A stretch of DNA of 64,000 nucleotides from Muriiphilus sp048268845 (GTDB lineage: Bacteria > Pseudomonadota > Alphaproteobacteria > Rhodobacterales > Rhodobacteraceae), in NCBI GenBank assembly GCA_048268845.1, contig JBLWUQ010000006.1, forward strand, positions 124,001-188,000, given 5' to 3'. The position numbers and the translations under genes were made by a program. This document shows positions 15,944 to 25,852 of the stretch, piece after piece. The notes under the pieces were generated by a model, which was not told the DNA's origin, did no database searches, and saw nothing but the letters and a program-made list of their open reading frames with translations. How positions within the stretch are numbered: position 1 is the stretch's first letter; every line of letters starts with the position of its first letter.

Positions 15944-17323
15944 CTAGGACGCGTCTCGGATCAGGGCCATGATCTCGGGCGTCAGCTTCATTCCGAAACC
16001 CTCACGCTCGAGCTGATCCATCTCGTCGCGGGTCGCGGCGATGGCGCCGTCGATCTGCTCGGCGGTGTGTTCGGAGGTGATGAAGAAGCGAAGCCGCGCG
16101 GCGTTCATCGGCACGGCGGGAAACAGGATCGGCAGCACGTTGAACCCGCGCGCCAGCAGGAGTTCGCTGAGCTTGGCGGCCTTGAGCGAGTCGCCAATCA
16201 GGATCGGAACCACCGACGATCCGATGCTGTCGCCGGTATCGAGCCCTGCCGCCCTGGCACCCGCCAGAAACCGCACACCGTTGAGCTGAAGCCTCTGGCT
16301 GCGCTCAGGCTCGGCCTCCATGATCCCCAGTGCGGCGAGCGCGGTTGCTGCCAGAACCGGCGGCAGGCCCACCGAAAACACGAAGCCCGGCGCGCTGGAT
16401 TTCAGGATGTCGATCAGCGCCGACGACCCGGCGATATAGCCCCCGGTCGCGCCCAGCGTCTTTGACAGCGTGCCCATCCAGATGTCGACCTCGGCGCCGT
16501 CGATGCCGAAATGCTCGGCCACCCCGCCGCCGGTCGCGCCCACGGTGCCAAGCGCATGCGCCTCGTCCACCAGCAGCCAGAAACCGAAGCGGGCGCGCAG
16601 ATCGAGCAGCCGTGGCAGGTCCGGCAGATCGCCATCCATCGAATAAAGCCCCTCGACCGCGACGAGGATATGCCGATAGCGCCGCGCGTTCTCGGCCAGC
16701 AGGCGTTCGAGCGCGTCGAGGTCGTTATGGGCAAAACTCCGGCGGCTGGCCCCCGAAAGCTGCGCCCCGACCGAGATCGAGTTGTGGATCAGGCTGTCGG
16801 TCAGCACCAGGTCCTTGGCCGACATCAAGGCGCCGATTGCCGAGACGTTGGTGGCATGGCCGCTGACAAAGGTGATGGCGTCCGCGGTGCCGTAATGGCG
16901 CGCAAGGGCGGCCTCGAGCGCGCCGTGGATCGGACGTTCGCCCGCCACCAGCCGGCTGGCCCCGGCGGAAACACCGTAGCGGTCGATCGCGTCATGCGCC
17001 GCCTTGCGCACCCGCGCATCCTGCCCCAGCCCGAGATAGTCGTAGGTGGCGAAGTTCACCGCCGCGCGCCCGTCGATATGGGTTTCGACCGAGGCCGGGC
17101 CGTCATGCGAGCGAAAGAACGGGTTGGCGATGCCCATGGCCTCGCTGACCACCCGCATCACGTTGACCTGCTTGCGGTCATCCAGCGTCTCGAACCCGGG
17201 CTGGCTGCGCCGTGCCGCGCCGTTGGCGCGCGCGGGGGTCTGCGCGCCGCCGCTCTTGCGCCGCACGAGGTCGATCGCCTTCTTGCGGGCGTCGTCGCCG
17301 GCGGCGCGCGCGGGCCCGGTCAT
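15944..17323 (-). CDS. Alpha-oxoamine synthase (RkpG-like; KBL/AONS/SPT family)
   Basis: 459-residue PLP enzyme that condenses an amino acid with an acyl thioester and releases CO2. Visible residues: His156 in SGHATN (stacks on PLP), DEAH at 253-256, and the Schiff-base lysine Lys288 in GTLSKTLGATGG. A 60-residue basic N-terminal extension precedes the catalytic core. Its ATG overlaps the PKS stop by four bases, so it is made with the megasynthase and probably off-loads the ACP-bound chain as an amino-ketone. PKS plus oxoamine synthase plus SDR is the rkpA-rkpG-rkpH set of Sinorhizobium capsule lipid synthesis. It is not biotin synthase context: no bio genes are nearby. Confidence 0.9.
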   Translation of the reverse strand: MTGPARAAGDDARKKAIDLVRRKSGGAQTPARANGAARRSQPGFETLDDRKQVNVMRVVSEAMGIANPFFRSHDGPASVETHIDGRAAVNFATYDYLGLGQDARVRKAAHDAIDRYGVSAGASRLVAGERPIHGALEAALARHYGTADAITFVSGHATNVSAIGALMSAKDLVLTDSLIHNSISVGAQLSGASRRSFAHNDLDALERLLAENARRYRHILVAVEGLYSMDGDLPDLPRLLDLRARFGFWLLVDEAHALGTVGATGGGVAEHFGIDGAEVDIWMGTLSKTLGATGGYIAGSSALIDILKSSAPGFVFSVGLPPVLAATALAALGIMEAEPERSQRLQLNGVRFLAGARAAGLDTGDSIGSSVVPILIGDSLKAAKLSELLLARGFNVLPILFPAVPMNAARLRFFITSEHTAEQIDGAIAATRDEMDQLEREGFGMKLTPEIMALIRDAS

Positions 17324-20300
17324 GACGCCACCCCGGCCGCTTGCGGCGTGGGGTCGGCGTCGTCGGTGTCGCCCTCGGCCATGCGCGCTACGGCGTTCTC
17401 GCCCAGATGCTGCGCGGCCATGTTCGCGCCAAGGCTGGACATTTGCACCGCATCGCCGCCATGCAGATGGGTGACGATCTTGCGGGCGATGTCGCGGATC
17501 GACAGCTCGTCCGAGATCGCCATCATCGGCACGTCGTCGCCCAGCACCCGCTGCGCGGCGAGGCCCAGTTCGACCCCCATGAGCGAATCCATCCCGAAAT
17601 CCGACACCGCGCGGCTGGCCGATAGCGCGTTCTCCGGCACCCGCAGGATGCGGGCAATCTCGGTGGTCAGGAACCCCACCAGCCGGGTTTCGGCCTTGTC
17701 GACCGGCAGCGCCATCAGCGTGCCGCGCAGATCCTCGAAATCGCCGCCCTCGCCCGAAGTCCGGCCAAGCTGGGCCAGTTTGGCATAGGTCGGCCCTTTC
17801 AGCAGCGGCAGCGCCGCCAGCATCCCCGACCAGCCCATCGGCGAGATCGTGACCGTCGCGGGCAGATCGTCGCCGACCCCTGCGCGTGCCAGAAGCCGTT
17901 CGAGCGCGTGGATCGCCTGTCCGACATTGAAGCTCGCGTTGCCGGTGATCTTGCGGATCAGCCGCGCCTTGTCGGCTTCGCGCGCAAGGTATCCGGCATC
18001 GGTGATCGGGCCCCAGCCGACGGCGAGCGCCGGCAGGCCCTGCGCCTTGCGGCCGGCCATCACCGCCTCGACATAGGCGTTTGCCGCGACATAGGCGGCC
18101 TGACCGTGGTTGCCGATCATCGTCGCGATCGACGAGAACGCGACGAAATGATCCAGCCTGTCGGCCCGAGTTGCGGTGTCAAGGTTGTCGATCCCGGCAA
18201 TCTTGGCCGGCAGCGTGCGCGCCAGACCTTCGGCGGTGAGGTCCTTGATCGGCATGTCGTCGAGCACCATCGCGGAGTGGATCACACCCTTGACCGGCGC
18301 TTCCTTGCGCAGATTCGCGAACATCGCCGCCGTCGCGCCCGCGTCGGACACGTCGCAGGCGATGGCGCGAACCTCAGCCCCCCGCCCGATCAGACGCGCG
18401 ATCCGCTCGGCGGTGGCGGCATCGGGCTTGCCCGAACGTCCGGTCAGCGCCACCCGTTGTGCACCTGCCCCCACCAGCCATTCGGCCAGCGCCAGCCCCA
18501 GCCCGCCAAGGCCGCCGACGATCACCTGCCAGCCCTTGGGGTCGGGTGCGAAGCCCGGCGTCCGCAACGGGCGCAGGGATGCGTCCGGTTCGGCCGGCGC
18601 AACCACGATCTTGCCCAGATGCGCCGAGCGCTGCATCACCCGGAAGGCCTCGACCACGTCCTTGTGGCCAAACAGCCGATAAGGCAGCGGGCGGTAGGTG
18701 CCATCGCGGAACTTGCCGATCATCTCGGCGAACAGCCCGCGCGCGTGGTCGGGCCTGAGCGCCAGCAATTGATCGACGTCGATCCCGAAATAGCTGATGT
18801 TTTCCTTCAGCGGACGCAGGCCGATTCCGGTGTTGGCATAGAAATCCTGCTTGCCAAGCTCGAGAAACCGCCCGAACGGCTTGAGCAGGTTGAGGCTGGC
18901 CTCCATCGCTTCGCCCGCCAGCGAGTTCAGCACAAGGTCGACGCCCGCGCCGCCGGTAATCGCCCGCACCTGATCGCCGAATTCGAGGCTGCGCGATGAC
19001 AGCACATGCTCGACTCCCAGCGCGCGCAGCGTGTCCTGCTTCACCGCACTGCCGGCGGTGGCGATCACCGTCGCGCCCGCCGCCTGCGCGATCTGGATCG
19101 CGGCCAGCCCGACGCCACCGGCACCGCCATGGATCAGGATCGTGTCGCCTGCTCCGATCCGGCCCAGATCGACCATCGCGTAATAGGCTGTGAAAAAGGC
19201 CACAGGAATCGTCGCCGCAGCCGCAAGGTCGATGTCCTCGGGCATCTGCCCGACCCAGTCGCGGTGCATCACCATGTGCGAGGCGAAACAGCCCGGCCCG
19301 AAGGTCACCACCGGATCGCCCGGCGCAAGGTCGGTGACGTTGGCGCCGACGCGCGCGACCCGCCCGGCGCATTCGATCCCCAGCGTGGCCCCGGCAAATC
19401 CGGTCTCGAGCGCCTCCTCCGGCAACAACCCCTGCGCCCACATCACGTCACGGTAATTGAGCCCGGTGGCGGCGATCTCGACCTCGACCTCGTCCGGTCC
19501 GGGGGCGGCGCGCGACACCCTGCGCCAGTCCAGATCATCAAGTGTCCCGGCAGCGTCGGAAACCAGCCTTGTGCCGGTCGAGAACGGCAGATCATCGGTG
19601 GCGACAGTATCGCCAAGCCCCTGCCATATCCGCAGGGCCGAAACCGCATCGCGGCCCAGCACCGCCTCGGTTTCCACGCCCGGCGCAGCGGTGAGTTGCA
19701 AAAGGCGGGTCGCCACATCGGCACCGTCAAGGCTGTCATCACGGTCAAAGCTGCGCAGATCAAGCGCGGGGTATTCGTTGCTCGCGGTGCGCAGGAAAGC
19801 CCAGATCGCCGCCTGAACCGGCTCGGCGACACCCCCGACATTCGCAGCCCCGCGCGGCAGGAACACCCAGACCGGATTTGTCGCCTTCGCCCAGGCTTCA
19901 AGCAGGGTCCGAAACGCCTCGATCCGCGCCTGCACCGCTCCGGTCGCGTCGACGCCGCCGGCAAGCGGCACATGGCAGATCACCGGCGCGTTGTCCTCGG
20001 ACGTTTGCGCAGGCCGGTGGACGACGATCCCGGTCGCCGGATCGGCTTCGGCCCTGTAGCCGGCCCGCGCCAGCGTTTCGGAAAACCCGCCTTCCTGCAC
20101 TTCGGACAGAACCGGCCGTCCGGCCTCGGCCCGATGCGGCACGGCGACGACAAGGGCAGCACCAGCATAGCCGTCGGGCAACGCCACGATGCGCGCCGTC
20201 CCTGGCCAGTTGTCGGCAAAGAGGCGTTCGAGGTCGTCGGTGCCGCGTTCAGCCCCGACCGGGAAATCCGGCCCCGCCGAGCGGTCAAACCAGCGCCCGC

Positions 20301-23300
20301 CGATGCCCCAGACCATCTCGCGAAAGCTCGACGGCGTGTCTTCCAGCATCAGGACCGCGCCGCCCGGCGCCAGGGCAGTCTCGAGCAATCCCAGCGTCGC
20401 CGGGTCATCGTCAAAGGCGCGCAAGGTGCCAGACGCGATCACGAGGTCGAAGGGTCCGTGCCTGGCAAGGTCCTCGGCGCTGGCCGCAAGCTCCGTCAGC
20501 GGGCGCGAGATCGCCAGATCCTCGGGGCCCAACCCGGCATCGGCACCCTCGCGCGTCGGCGCGATACGGAACAGCGCCATCGCCCGTTCTGGCAGGGCCG
20601 CGTCAAGCGCGCGCAGCGCCGTCACCGGGCCGGTCGAAAGCTCGGCCACCCGGAGCGCGCGCGGCGCATCGGCGGCGTCGACCAGGGCGATCAGCGCGCC
20701 GTTCAGAAGCCGCGCGCGCAGCTGGGCAAAGCTCGACCCGATCCGCACATTGTCGAGCGCGGCGCGGCCCAGCAATTCGCCGCTGTCCCAGGTCCCGCCA
20801 TCGCGCAGCCAATCGCCAAGCCGATGGTGCAGGGTCGCGAGCAAGCCATATTCGGCCCCAAGATCAGGCCGGTCCGAAATCAGCGCCGCCAGAAGCTCGC
20901 CGGTTTCCGGCAGATCGCAAGTCTGTGCCAGCCGCCAGCCAGCGTCATCGGCCTCGGCCAGCCCCATCTCGGCAAGGTTCTCGCACAGCGCCGCGACATA
21001 GGTCGCGCGCTCACTGTCGATCTCGGCGGGCAGCACGACCGAGCCGTCCGCGCCGCGAAGCCCGGACAGGGTGTCATAGGCGATGCGCTGCGCAATCGCC
21101 TCGACCAGCAGAAAGGTCTCGTCCCCCGCGTCGTCGGTGTCGGCGCGGGTCAGAAGGTCGGCCACCATATCCTCGGGATCGACCCCGAGCCCCGGATCGC
21201 GCGCGCCTGGCAGCATCGTGGCGGGCTCCAGCCGGGTGACATAGGCGTGGTGGCGCAGGTCGACCGGCTTGAACAGCCGCACCGCGCGAAAGCGCACGCC
21301 TTCGAGATGCGCGACCAGCGCGCCTGCCTCGTCGAAGACGTGGAAATCGGCCAGAATCGAGCGCGCACCGACCCGGCGCACAGAGACCCGGCCAGCGCGA
21401 AGCCGCGCACCATGCGCGAAAAGCCGCATCCGGCCGACATGGACCGGAACGAAACCAAGACGCTCGGCGGCGTGGTCGGTTCCGACGAGCCTTGCGATCA
21501 GCCCGTGAAACACCGCGTCGAGCGCGATCGGGTCGATGGCGAAGCGGCCAAGCTCGGGCCGGTCCTCGAACGGGCTGGGGGTGAGCACGACCTCGATATG
21601 ATCGGCATCGGGGCTGCGCAGATGCGCGACACGTTGAAACGCCGGGCCATAGTTCAACCCGACCTGCCGCGCGATGGCATAGAGCATCGCGCCGTCGCGG
21701 TCGCCAGCCTCGCGCTGAAAGCCGGGTGCTGCGATGTCGGGCCTCGCCCCGGTGATCTTGCCGATCCGCCCGCTGACGTGATCGCGCCATGCGGCGTCCT
21801 CGGACATGCCCCGGCTGGCGATGGTGACGCGCCGCGCGGGTTTGTCGATGGCCGTCTTCATCTCGGTCACGGCGCCTTCGACCAGCGGCAGCGGTGCCAC
21901 GATGTCAAAGTCGCGCAGTTCCACCAGATCGGAGCCAAGGCTGCGTTGCGCCGCGCCGAGGGCGGCATCGAGATAGACCGCGCCCGGAATGACGGCGGTG
22001 TCGCCGACGACGTGATCGGCCAGCTCCGGCATCGCGCGCGGCTCCAGATCGACGGTCCAGATCGGTTCGCCGGTCAGGTCCTGCGATCCAAGCGAGGCGG
22101 CAAAATCGGCGTTGGCGCTGAAATAGCGCTGGATGTCGCCGGTCTGGTCGCGGCGAAACTCGGTGTTCTGGAACGGGTATTTCGGCAGCGCCCGCACCGC
22201 GCGCCGCGCGCCGACGGCATCGGTCGCATCGACCACCCGGCAGCCGCCGACCAGCGCGCGCAGCCAGGCCGCGCGCATCGGGTCACTTGCCGCGGTGTCG
22301 GATTTCATCGCGCTGTGGGCGATGCAGCAATCGACGGCGGCCTCGCCCAGGCTTGCCTTGATGTAGGATGCCAGCGCCGGTTGCGGCCCGATCTCGACGA
22401 AGGCCATGAAGCCCGCTGTCTGCGCCGTCTCGATGGCGGGCAGGAAGCGCACCGGCTGGCGCACGTTAGACCACCAGTAAGCGACCCCCAGCGCCTCGCC
22501 CGGCATTTCCCTGCCGGTGACGCTGGAAATGAACGGTATGCGCGTGGGCTTTGGCGTGAGGAACGCCAGCCGGTCGCGCAGCTCGGCCTCGATCTCGTCC
22601 TGCACCGCGCTGTGATAGGGGTATTCGACCCTGAGGCGCACCGCCGCCCAACGCCGGGCGCGCTTGGCCCAGGGGATGAAATCGGCAATCGCCTCGGCCG
22701 GGCCGACCAGCGAGATCGAGCGCGGGCTGTTGACCGCGGCGATGTCGATGCCGGTGGCGCCCAGCTCGTCCAGCGCCGCGCGCGCCTCGGCCTCGGAGAC
22801 CTGAAGCGCCGCCATCGTGCCGCGGCCATGCAGCGCGATCTGCGAATAGGCGCGTTCATAGGTCAGCCGCACCGCCTGTTCAAGGTCGAGCGCACCGGCG
22901 CACCAGGCCGCGGCAACCTCGCCGCCGCTGTGGCCGATGGCGGCGGCGGGCACCAGGCCGCGCGCCTCGAGGGCCGCCGCGCTGGCGATCTGGTCGGCGA
23001 ACAGAAGCGGTTGCGCCACCTCGACCCGTGAAAGCTGCTGCGCAAGATCGTCGGATTTGGCCAGCTCCAGCAGGGACACGCCGGACAGGTCGGCAAACAG
23101 CCGGTCAACCTCGGCGTAAGTCGCGGCAAAGACCGGATCGGAGGCCAGGGCGGCAAGGCTCATCCCGGCGAACTGCGAGCCGTTGCCGGAGAAGGTAAAG
23201 ACCGGCGGCGCGTCCGAAAGGTGCGTCTCGGCGCTGGCATAGGCCGGGTTCTTGCGTCCGGCGGCGAAATCGGCCAGCGCGGCGGCGGTGGCTTCGGGGT

Positions 23301-24777
23301 CGTCGGCGGCAAGCGCCACGCGCACCGGATGCAGATCGCGCGCGCCGCGTGCCGCGCCGAGATAGGCGGCCCGGTCCGCACCGGTCAGCGCCGGGTCGGC
23401 CAGATTGGCCGCATGCGCGGCGGCAAGCTCCGTCAGCGCCTCGCGCGCGAAGGCGGAGCTTACGAGGATGCGGCCCTCCCCCGCGTCCGGCTGCGGCAGA
23501 ACCGGCGCCTGGGGCGCGGCCAGAATGGCGTGCACATTGGTGCCGCCAAAGCCGAAGGAACTGACCCCGGCATGGGCGCGCGTGCCGGTTTCGGCCAATT
23601 TGATCGGCGCTTGCGCCAGCGTCAGGTTGAGCTCGCCAAACGGGATGTTGGGGTTCAGCGTCTCGGCATGCAGCGAGGCCGGCAATGTCCCAGTCTCGAA
23701 CGCCAAGAGCGCCTTCAGCACCCCGGCGACGCCCGAGGCGGGCTCCAGATGGCCGATGTTGGACTTGACCGAGCCGATCGGCAGTGGCTCGGTGCGTTTC
23801 TGCCCGATGGCGCGCCCCAGCGCCTCGGCCTCGACCGGGTCGCCGACGAAGGTGCCGGTGCCATGCGCCTCGACAAAGGCCAGCGCGTTGGGATCGACCT
23901 CGGCGCGGGCATAGAGCATGTCGAGCAATTCGCGCTGCCCGTCCGGCGACGGCAGCGCCACGTTCACGGTGCGCCCGTCGGCGTTGGTCTCGACATCCAC
24001 CAGACTGGCGTAGGAGGGATAACCCTCCGGATTGTCGACGCGGTGGAGCACGAAGGCCACCGCGCCCTCGGCGCGCACATAGCCGTCGGCATTGGCGGAA
24101 AACGGCTGGCACAGCCCGTTGGGCGACAGCATCCGCGCCGCCGAGAAGCCGATGAACGGCACCGGGTCCAGGAGCACGTTGCTGCCCGCCACGATCGCCA
24201 TGTCGATTCGCCCCGAACGCAGCGCCTTCATCGCCTCGTTCATCGCCACCAGCGACGACGAACAGGCGGTGTCGATGGTCATCGACGGGCCGCGCAGGTC
24301 GAACACGTGCGAGATGCGGTTGGACACCAGCGACAGCGTGTTGCCGGTCATCATGTAGGCGTCCGACACCCGCCCATCCAGGCCCAGGCGCCGCGAATAG
24401 TCGAGCGCGGAGGCGCCGACATAGACGCCGACCTCGGTGCCCGCGACCGATGACGGCGGCAGCCCGGCATCTTCAAGCGCCTCCCACACGACCTCGAGCA
24501 GAATGCGTTGCTGCGGGTCCATCTGCCCGGCCTCGCGCGGCGAGATGCCGAACGGCTGCGGGTCGAAGCCGAACAGATCGTCCAGCACGCCGGCCGCGAA
24601 GGTATAGGCCTTGCCGCTGGTGCCGGGTGTGGGGTGCAGGTAGCGCGCGCTGCCCCAGCGATCCGGCGGGATCCAGCTTACGGCGCATTTTCCATCGTTG
24701 AGCAGGCGCGAAAACGCCTTGACGTCGCGTCCTCCGGGCAGCCGGCAGCTGCGGCCACGGAACAGGATTTCTGCCAC
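17320..24777 (-). CDS. Type I polyketide synthase, one reducing module (RkpA-like)
   Basis: About 2485 residues, cytoplasmic megasynthase. Domains in order with rough positions: ketosynthase 1-420 (Cys173 in DTACSSS, His306 in EAHGTGT, His344 in NIGHLE); acyltransferase about 530-830 (Ser in GHSGGE near 617); dehydratase about 910-1180 (HVVGDTAVIPG near 922); a methyltransferase-like segment about 1370-1480 whose SAM motif is degraded; enoylreductase about 1730-2040 (HGGAGGVGLA); ketoreductase about 2085-2300 (GGLGGLGLA, SSIATMIG and Tyr in AAYVAANAY); ACP near 2395 (FGMDSLMGVEL). A full reductive loop predicts an iteratively built saturated chain. GTG 24777 is seven bases after AGAGG; TTG 24780 is the alternative start. 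Its length and order match RkpA, which makes a lipid for K-antigen capsule. Confidence 0.94.
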   Translation of the reverse strand: MAEILFRGRSCRLPGGRDVKAFSRLLNDGKCAVSWIPPDRWGSARYLHPTPGTSGKAYTFAAGVLDDLFGFDPQPFGISPREAGQMDPQQRILLEVVWEALEDAGLPPSSVAGTEVGVYVGASALDYSRRLGLDGRVSDAYMMTGNTLSLVSNRISHVFDLRGPSMTIDTACSSSLVAMNEAMKALRSGRIDMAIVAGSNVLLDPVPFIGFSAARMLSPNGLCQPFSANADGYVRAEGAVAFVLHRVDNPEGYPSYASLVDVETNADGRTVNVALPSPDGQRELLDMLYARAEVDPNALAFVEAHGTGTFVGDPVEAEALGRAIGQKRTEPLPIGSVKSNIGHLEPASGVAGVLKALLAFETGTLPASLHAETLNPNIPFGELNLTLAQAPIKLAETGTRAHAGVSSFGFGGTNVHAILAAPQAPVLPQPDAGEGRILVSSAFAREALTELAAAHAANLADPALTGADRAAYLGAARGARDLHPVRVALAADDPEATAAALADFAAGRKNPAYASAETHLSDAPPVFTFSGNGSQFAGMSLAALASDPVFAATYAEVDRLFADLSGVSLLELAKSDDLAQQLSRVEVAQPLLFADQIASAAALEARGLVPAAAIGHSGGEVAAAWCAGALDLEQAVRLTYERAYSQIALHGRGTMAALQVSEAEARAALDELGATGIDIAAVNSPRSISLVGPAEAIADFIPWAKRARRWAAVRLRVEYPYHSAVQDEIEAELRDRLAFLTPKPTRIPFISSVTGREMPGEALGVAYWWSNVRQPVRFLPAIETAQTAGFMAFVEIGPQPALASYIKASLGEAAVDCCIAHSAMKSDTAASDPMRAAWLRALVGGCRVVDATDAVGARRAVRALPKYPFQNTEFRRDQTGDIQRYFSANADFAASLGSQDLTGEPIWTVDLEPRAMPELADHVVGDTAVIPGAVYLDAALGAAQRSLGSDLVELRDFDIVAPLPLVEGAVTEMKTAIDKPARRVTIASRGMSEDAAWRDHVSGRIGKITGARPDIAAPGFQREAGDRDGAMLYAIARQVGLNYGPAFQRVAHLRSPDADHIEVVLTPSPFEDRPELGRFAIDPIALDAVFHGLIARLVGTDHAAERLGFVPVHVGRMRLFAHGARLRAGRVSVRRVGARSILADFHVFDEAGALVAHLEGVRFRAVRLFKPVDLRHHAYVTRLEPATMLPGARDPGLGVDPEDMVADLLTRADTDDAGDETFLLVEAIAQRIAYDTLSGLRGADGSVVLPAEIDSERATYVAALCENLAEMGLAEADDAGWRLAQTCDLPETGELLAALISDRPDLGAEYGLLATLHHRLGDWLRDGGTWDSGELLGRAALDNVRIGSSFAQLRARLLNGALIALVDAADAPRALRVAELSTGPVTALRALDAALPERAMALFRIAPTREGADAGLGPEDLAISRPLTELAASAEDLARHGPFDLVIASGTLRAFDDDPATLGLLETALAPGGAVLMLEDTPSSFREMVWGIGGRWFDRSAGPDFPVGAERGTDDLERLFADNWPGTARIVALPDGYAGAALVVAVPHRAEAGRPVLSEVQEGGFSETLARAGYRAEADPATGIVVHRPAQTSEDNAPVICHVPLAGGVDATGAVQARIEAFRTLLEAWAKATNPVWVFLPRGAANVGGVAEPVQAAIWAFLRTASNEYPALDLRSFDRDDSLDGADVATRLLQLTAAPGVETEAVLGRDAVSALRIWQGLGDTVATDDLPFSTGTRLVSDAAGTLDDLDWRRVSRAAPGPDEVEVEIAATGLNYRDVMWAQGLLPEEALETGFAGATLGIECAGRVARVGANVTDLAPGDPVVTFGPGCFASHMVMHRDWVGQMPEDIDLAAAATIPVAFFTAYYAMVDLGRIGAGDTILIHGGAGGVGLAAIQIAQAAGATVIATAGSAVKQDTLRALGVEHVLSSRSLEFGDQVRAITGGAGVDLVLNSLAGEAMEASLNLLKPFGRFLELGKQDFYANTGIGLRPLKENISYFGIDVDQLLALRPDHARGLFAEMIGKFRDGTYRPLPYRLFGHKDVVEAFRVMQRSAHLGKIVVAPAEPDASLRPLRTPGFAPDPKGWQVIVGGLGGLGLALAEWLVGAGAQRVALTGRSGKPDAATAERIARLIGRGAEVRAIACDVSDAGATAAMFANLRKEAPVKGVIHSAMVLDDMPIKDLTAEGLARTLPAKIAGIDNLDTATRADRLDHFVAFSSIATMIGNHGQAAYVAANAYVEAVMAGRKAQGLPALAVGWGPITDAGYLAREADKARLIRKITGNASFNVGQAIHALERLLARAGVGDDLPATVTISPMGWSGMLAALPLLKGPTYAKLAQLGRTSGEGGDFEDLRGTLMALPVDKAETRLVGFLTTEIARILRVPENALSASRAVSDFGMDSLMGVELGLAAQRVLGDDVPMMAISDELSIRDIARKIVTHLHGGDAVQMSSLGANMAAQHLGENAVARMAEGDTDDADPTPQAAGVAS

Positions 24778-24780
24778 CAA

Positions 24781-25060
24781 TCAACCTCTGTACTTGACTG
24801 ACCGGAGCTTTTTCCCCGGCCTTTTTCGCGCGATCAGGCCCCTGTGAGCCAACCACATTTAGCTTTATCGTTCCTTAATTGCGATTGCCATAGCCTCGGG
24901 TGAGAATGATTGCGATTCGAGTCCACTCAACGCCGGGGCGACGGCATCGATCCGCCCGTCCTCCCCAGGCTGCACGTGCGGCATTGTCTTTGGCGGGCTT
25001 GCGGCCTAGGCTCGCGCCGCCACGGATCAGGACCTAATCGGGCAGGCACGACAGGAACCG
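24781..25060. promoter_or_regulatory. Divergent promoter region between the PKS operon and the capsule exporter
   Basis: 280 bases with no supported gene. The centre (24855-24920) is AT-rich by comparison and carries a repeated element. Both capsule arms must be transcribed outward from here, allowing joint control of lipid synthesis and export. The kpsM start is preceded by AGGAACCG, the PKS start by AGAGG. Confidence 0.6.
24878..24917. repeat. Pair of 9-bp direct repeats ATTGCGATT
   Basis: Copies at 24878-24886 and 24909-24917, 31 bases apart start to start, about three helical turns, inside the divergent capsule promoter. The second lies in GAATGATTGCGATTC, which is itself near-palindromic. 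A regulator operator is possible. Confidence 0.35.
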
Positions 25061-25852
25061 ATGACCCAAGCACTTCGCGACTACTACACGGCGAGCGTCA
25101 CGTTCGGTCGCGTGATCGTGGCTCTGGTCCTGCGCGAGGCGCGGGTGCGCTATGGCCGCTCGCGGCTGGGCTATACCTGGGCGGTGGTCGAACCGGCGAT
25201 CATGATCTCGTTTCTGACCGTCGTCTTCAGCGCGTTCCGAAACACCCAGCCGGCGGCAGGCGGCAGCTTTGCGATCTTCTTTGCCAGCGGGGTTCTGCCG
25301 TTCCAGATGTTTCGCACCGCATCCTCCCGGATAAGCTCCGCGATCGAGGCCAACCGGCCGCTTTTCAACTATCCGCTGGTGCGCCAGATGGACACGATCC
25401 TTGCCCGATTGGTGCTCGAGGTCTCGACGCATATCGTTGTGATGGTGGTGGTGTTTTCCTTCCAGGTCTTCTACTTCCACGCCAGCCCGCCGGCCGATAT
25501 CGGCATGGTGCTGGTCGCGATCGGGCTGATGGCGGCGCTGGCGCTGGGGATCGGCATGAACATCGCGGTCCTGACACAGATCCTGCCGTCGATCACCGAG
25601 TTCTATGCCGTCCTCATGGGGGCTGCGTTCTTTCTGTCGGCGGTGATCTATCCGCTGGCTGTGGTGCCGACCTACTATCGTCAACTTCTGCTGTGGAACC
25701 CGCTCGTGCACGGCGTCGAAGCGTTCCGCGCCGGCTTCTTCGCCGGCTACCGCGCCGACGAACTGGACCTGGGCTATCTCGGGATGTTCGCCCTGTCCAC
25801 GGTGGCGATCGGCATGATCGCCGCGCGTGTCGTCAAGAAGGACGAGACATGA
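25061..25852 (+). CDS. kpsM: Capsule polysaccharide ABC exporter permease, KpsM/Wzm type
   Basis: 263 residues, ABC-2 membrane subunit with about six hydrophobic segments. LREARVRYGRSRLGYTWAVVEP near residue 25 is the characteristic amphipathic entry motif, and LWNPLVHGVEAFRAGFF near the C terminus is the other family block. With KpsT it moves lipid-linked capsule across the inner membrane. ATG 25061 is preceded by AGGAACCG. The stop overlaps the kpsT start by four bases. Confidence 0.93.
   Translation: MTQALRDYYTASVTFGRVIVALVLREARVRYGRSRLGYTWAVVEPAIMISFLTVVFSAFRNTQPAAGGSFAIFFASGVLPFQMFRTASSRISSAIEANRPLFNYPLVRQMDTILARLVLEVSTHIVVMVVVFSFQVFYFHASPPADIGMVLVAIGLMAALALGIGMNIAVLTQILPSITEFYAVLMGAAFFLSAVIYPLAVVPTYYRQLLLWNPLVHGVEAFRAGFFAGYRADELDLGYLGMFALSTVAIGMIAARVVKKDET

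Noticed and set aside
15944..17323. Biotin synthesis gene bioF
   Set aside because: Same enzyme family, but it overlaps the PKS gene, no biotin genes are near, and it has a long N-terminal extension.
19006..23031. 1341-codon plus-strand open frame
   Set aside because: Antisense to the PKS; long antisense frames are expected at this GC content and codon bias, and the sequence is rich in Arg, Gly and Ala without motifs.
24901..24920. Fur box in GAATGATTGCGATTC
   Set aside because: Only partly matches the Fur consensus and no iron genes are near; kept only as a repeat.
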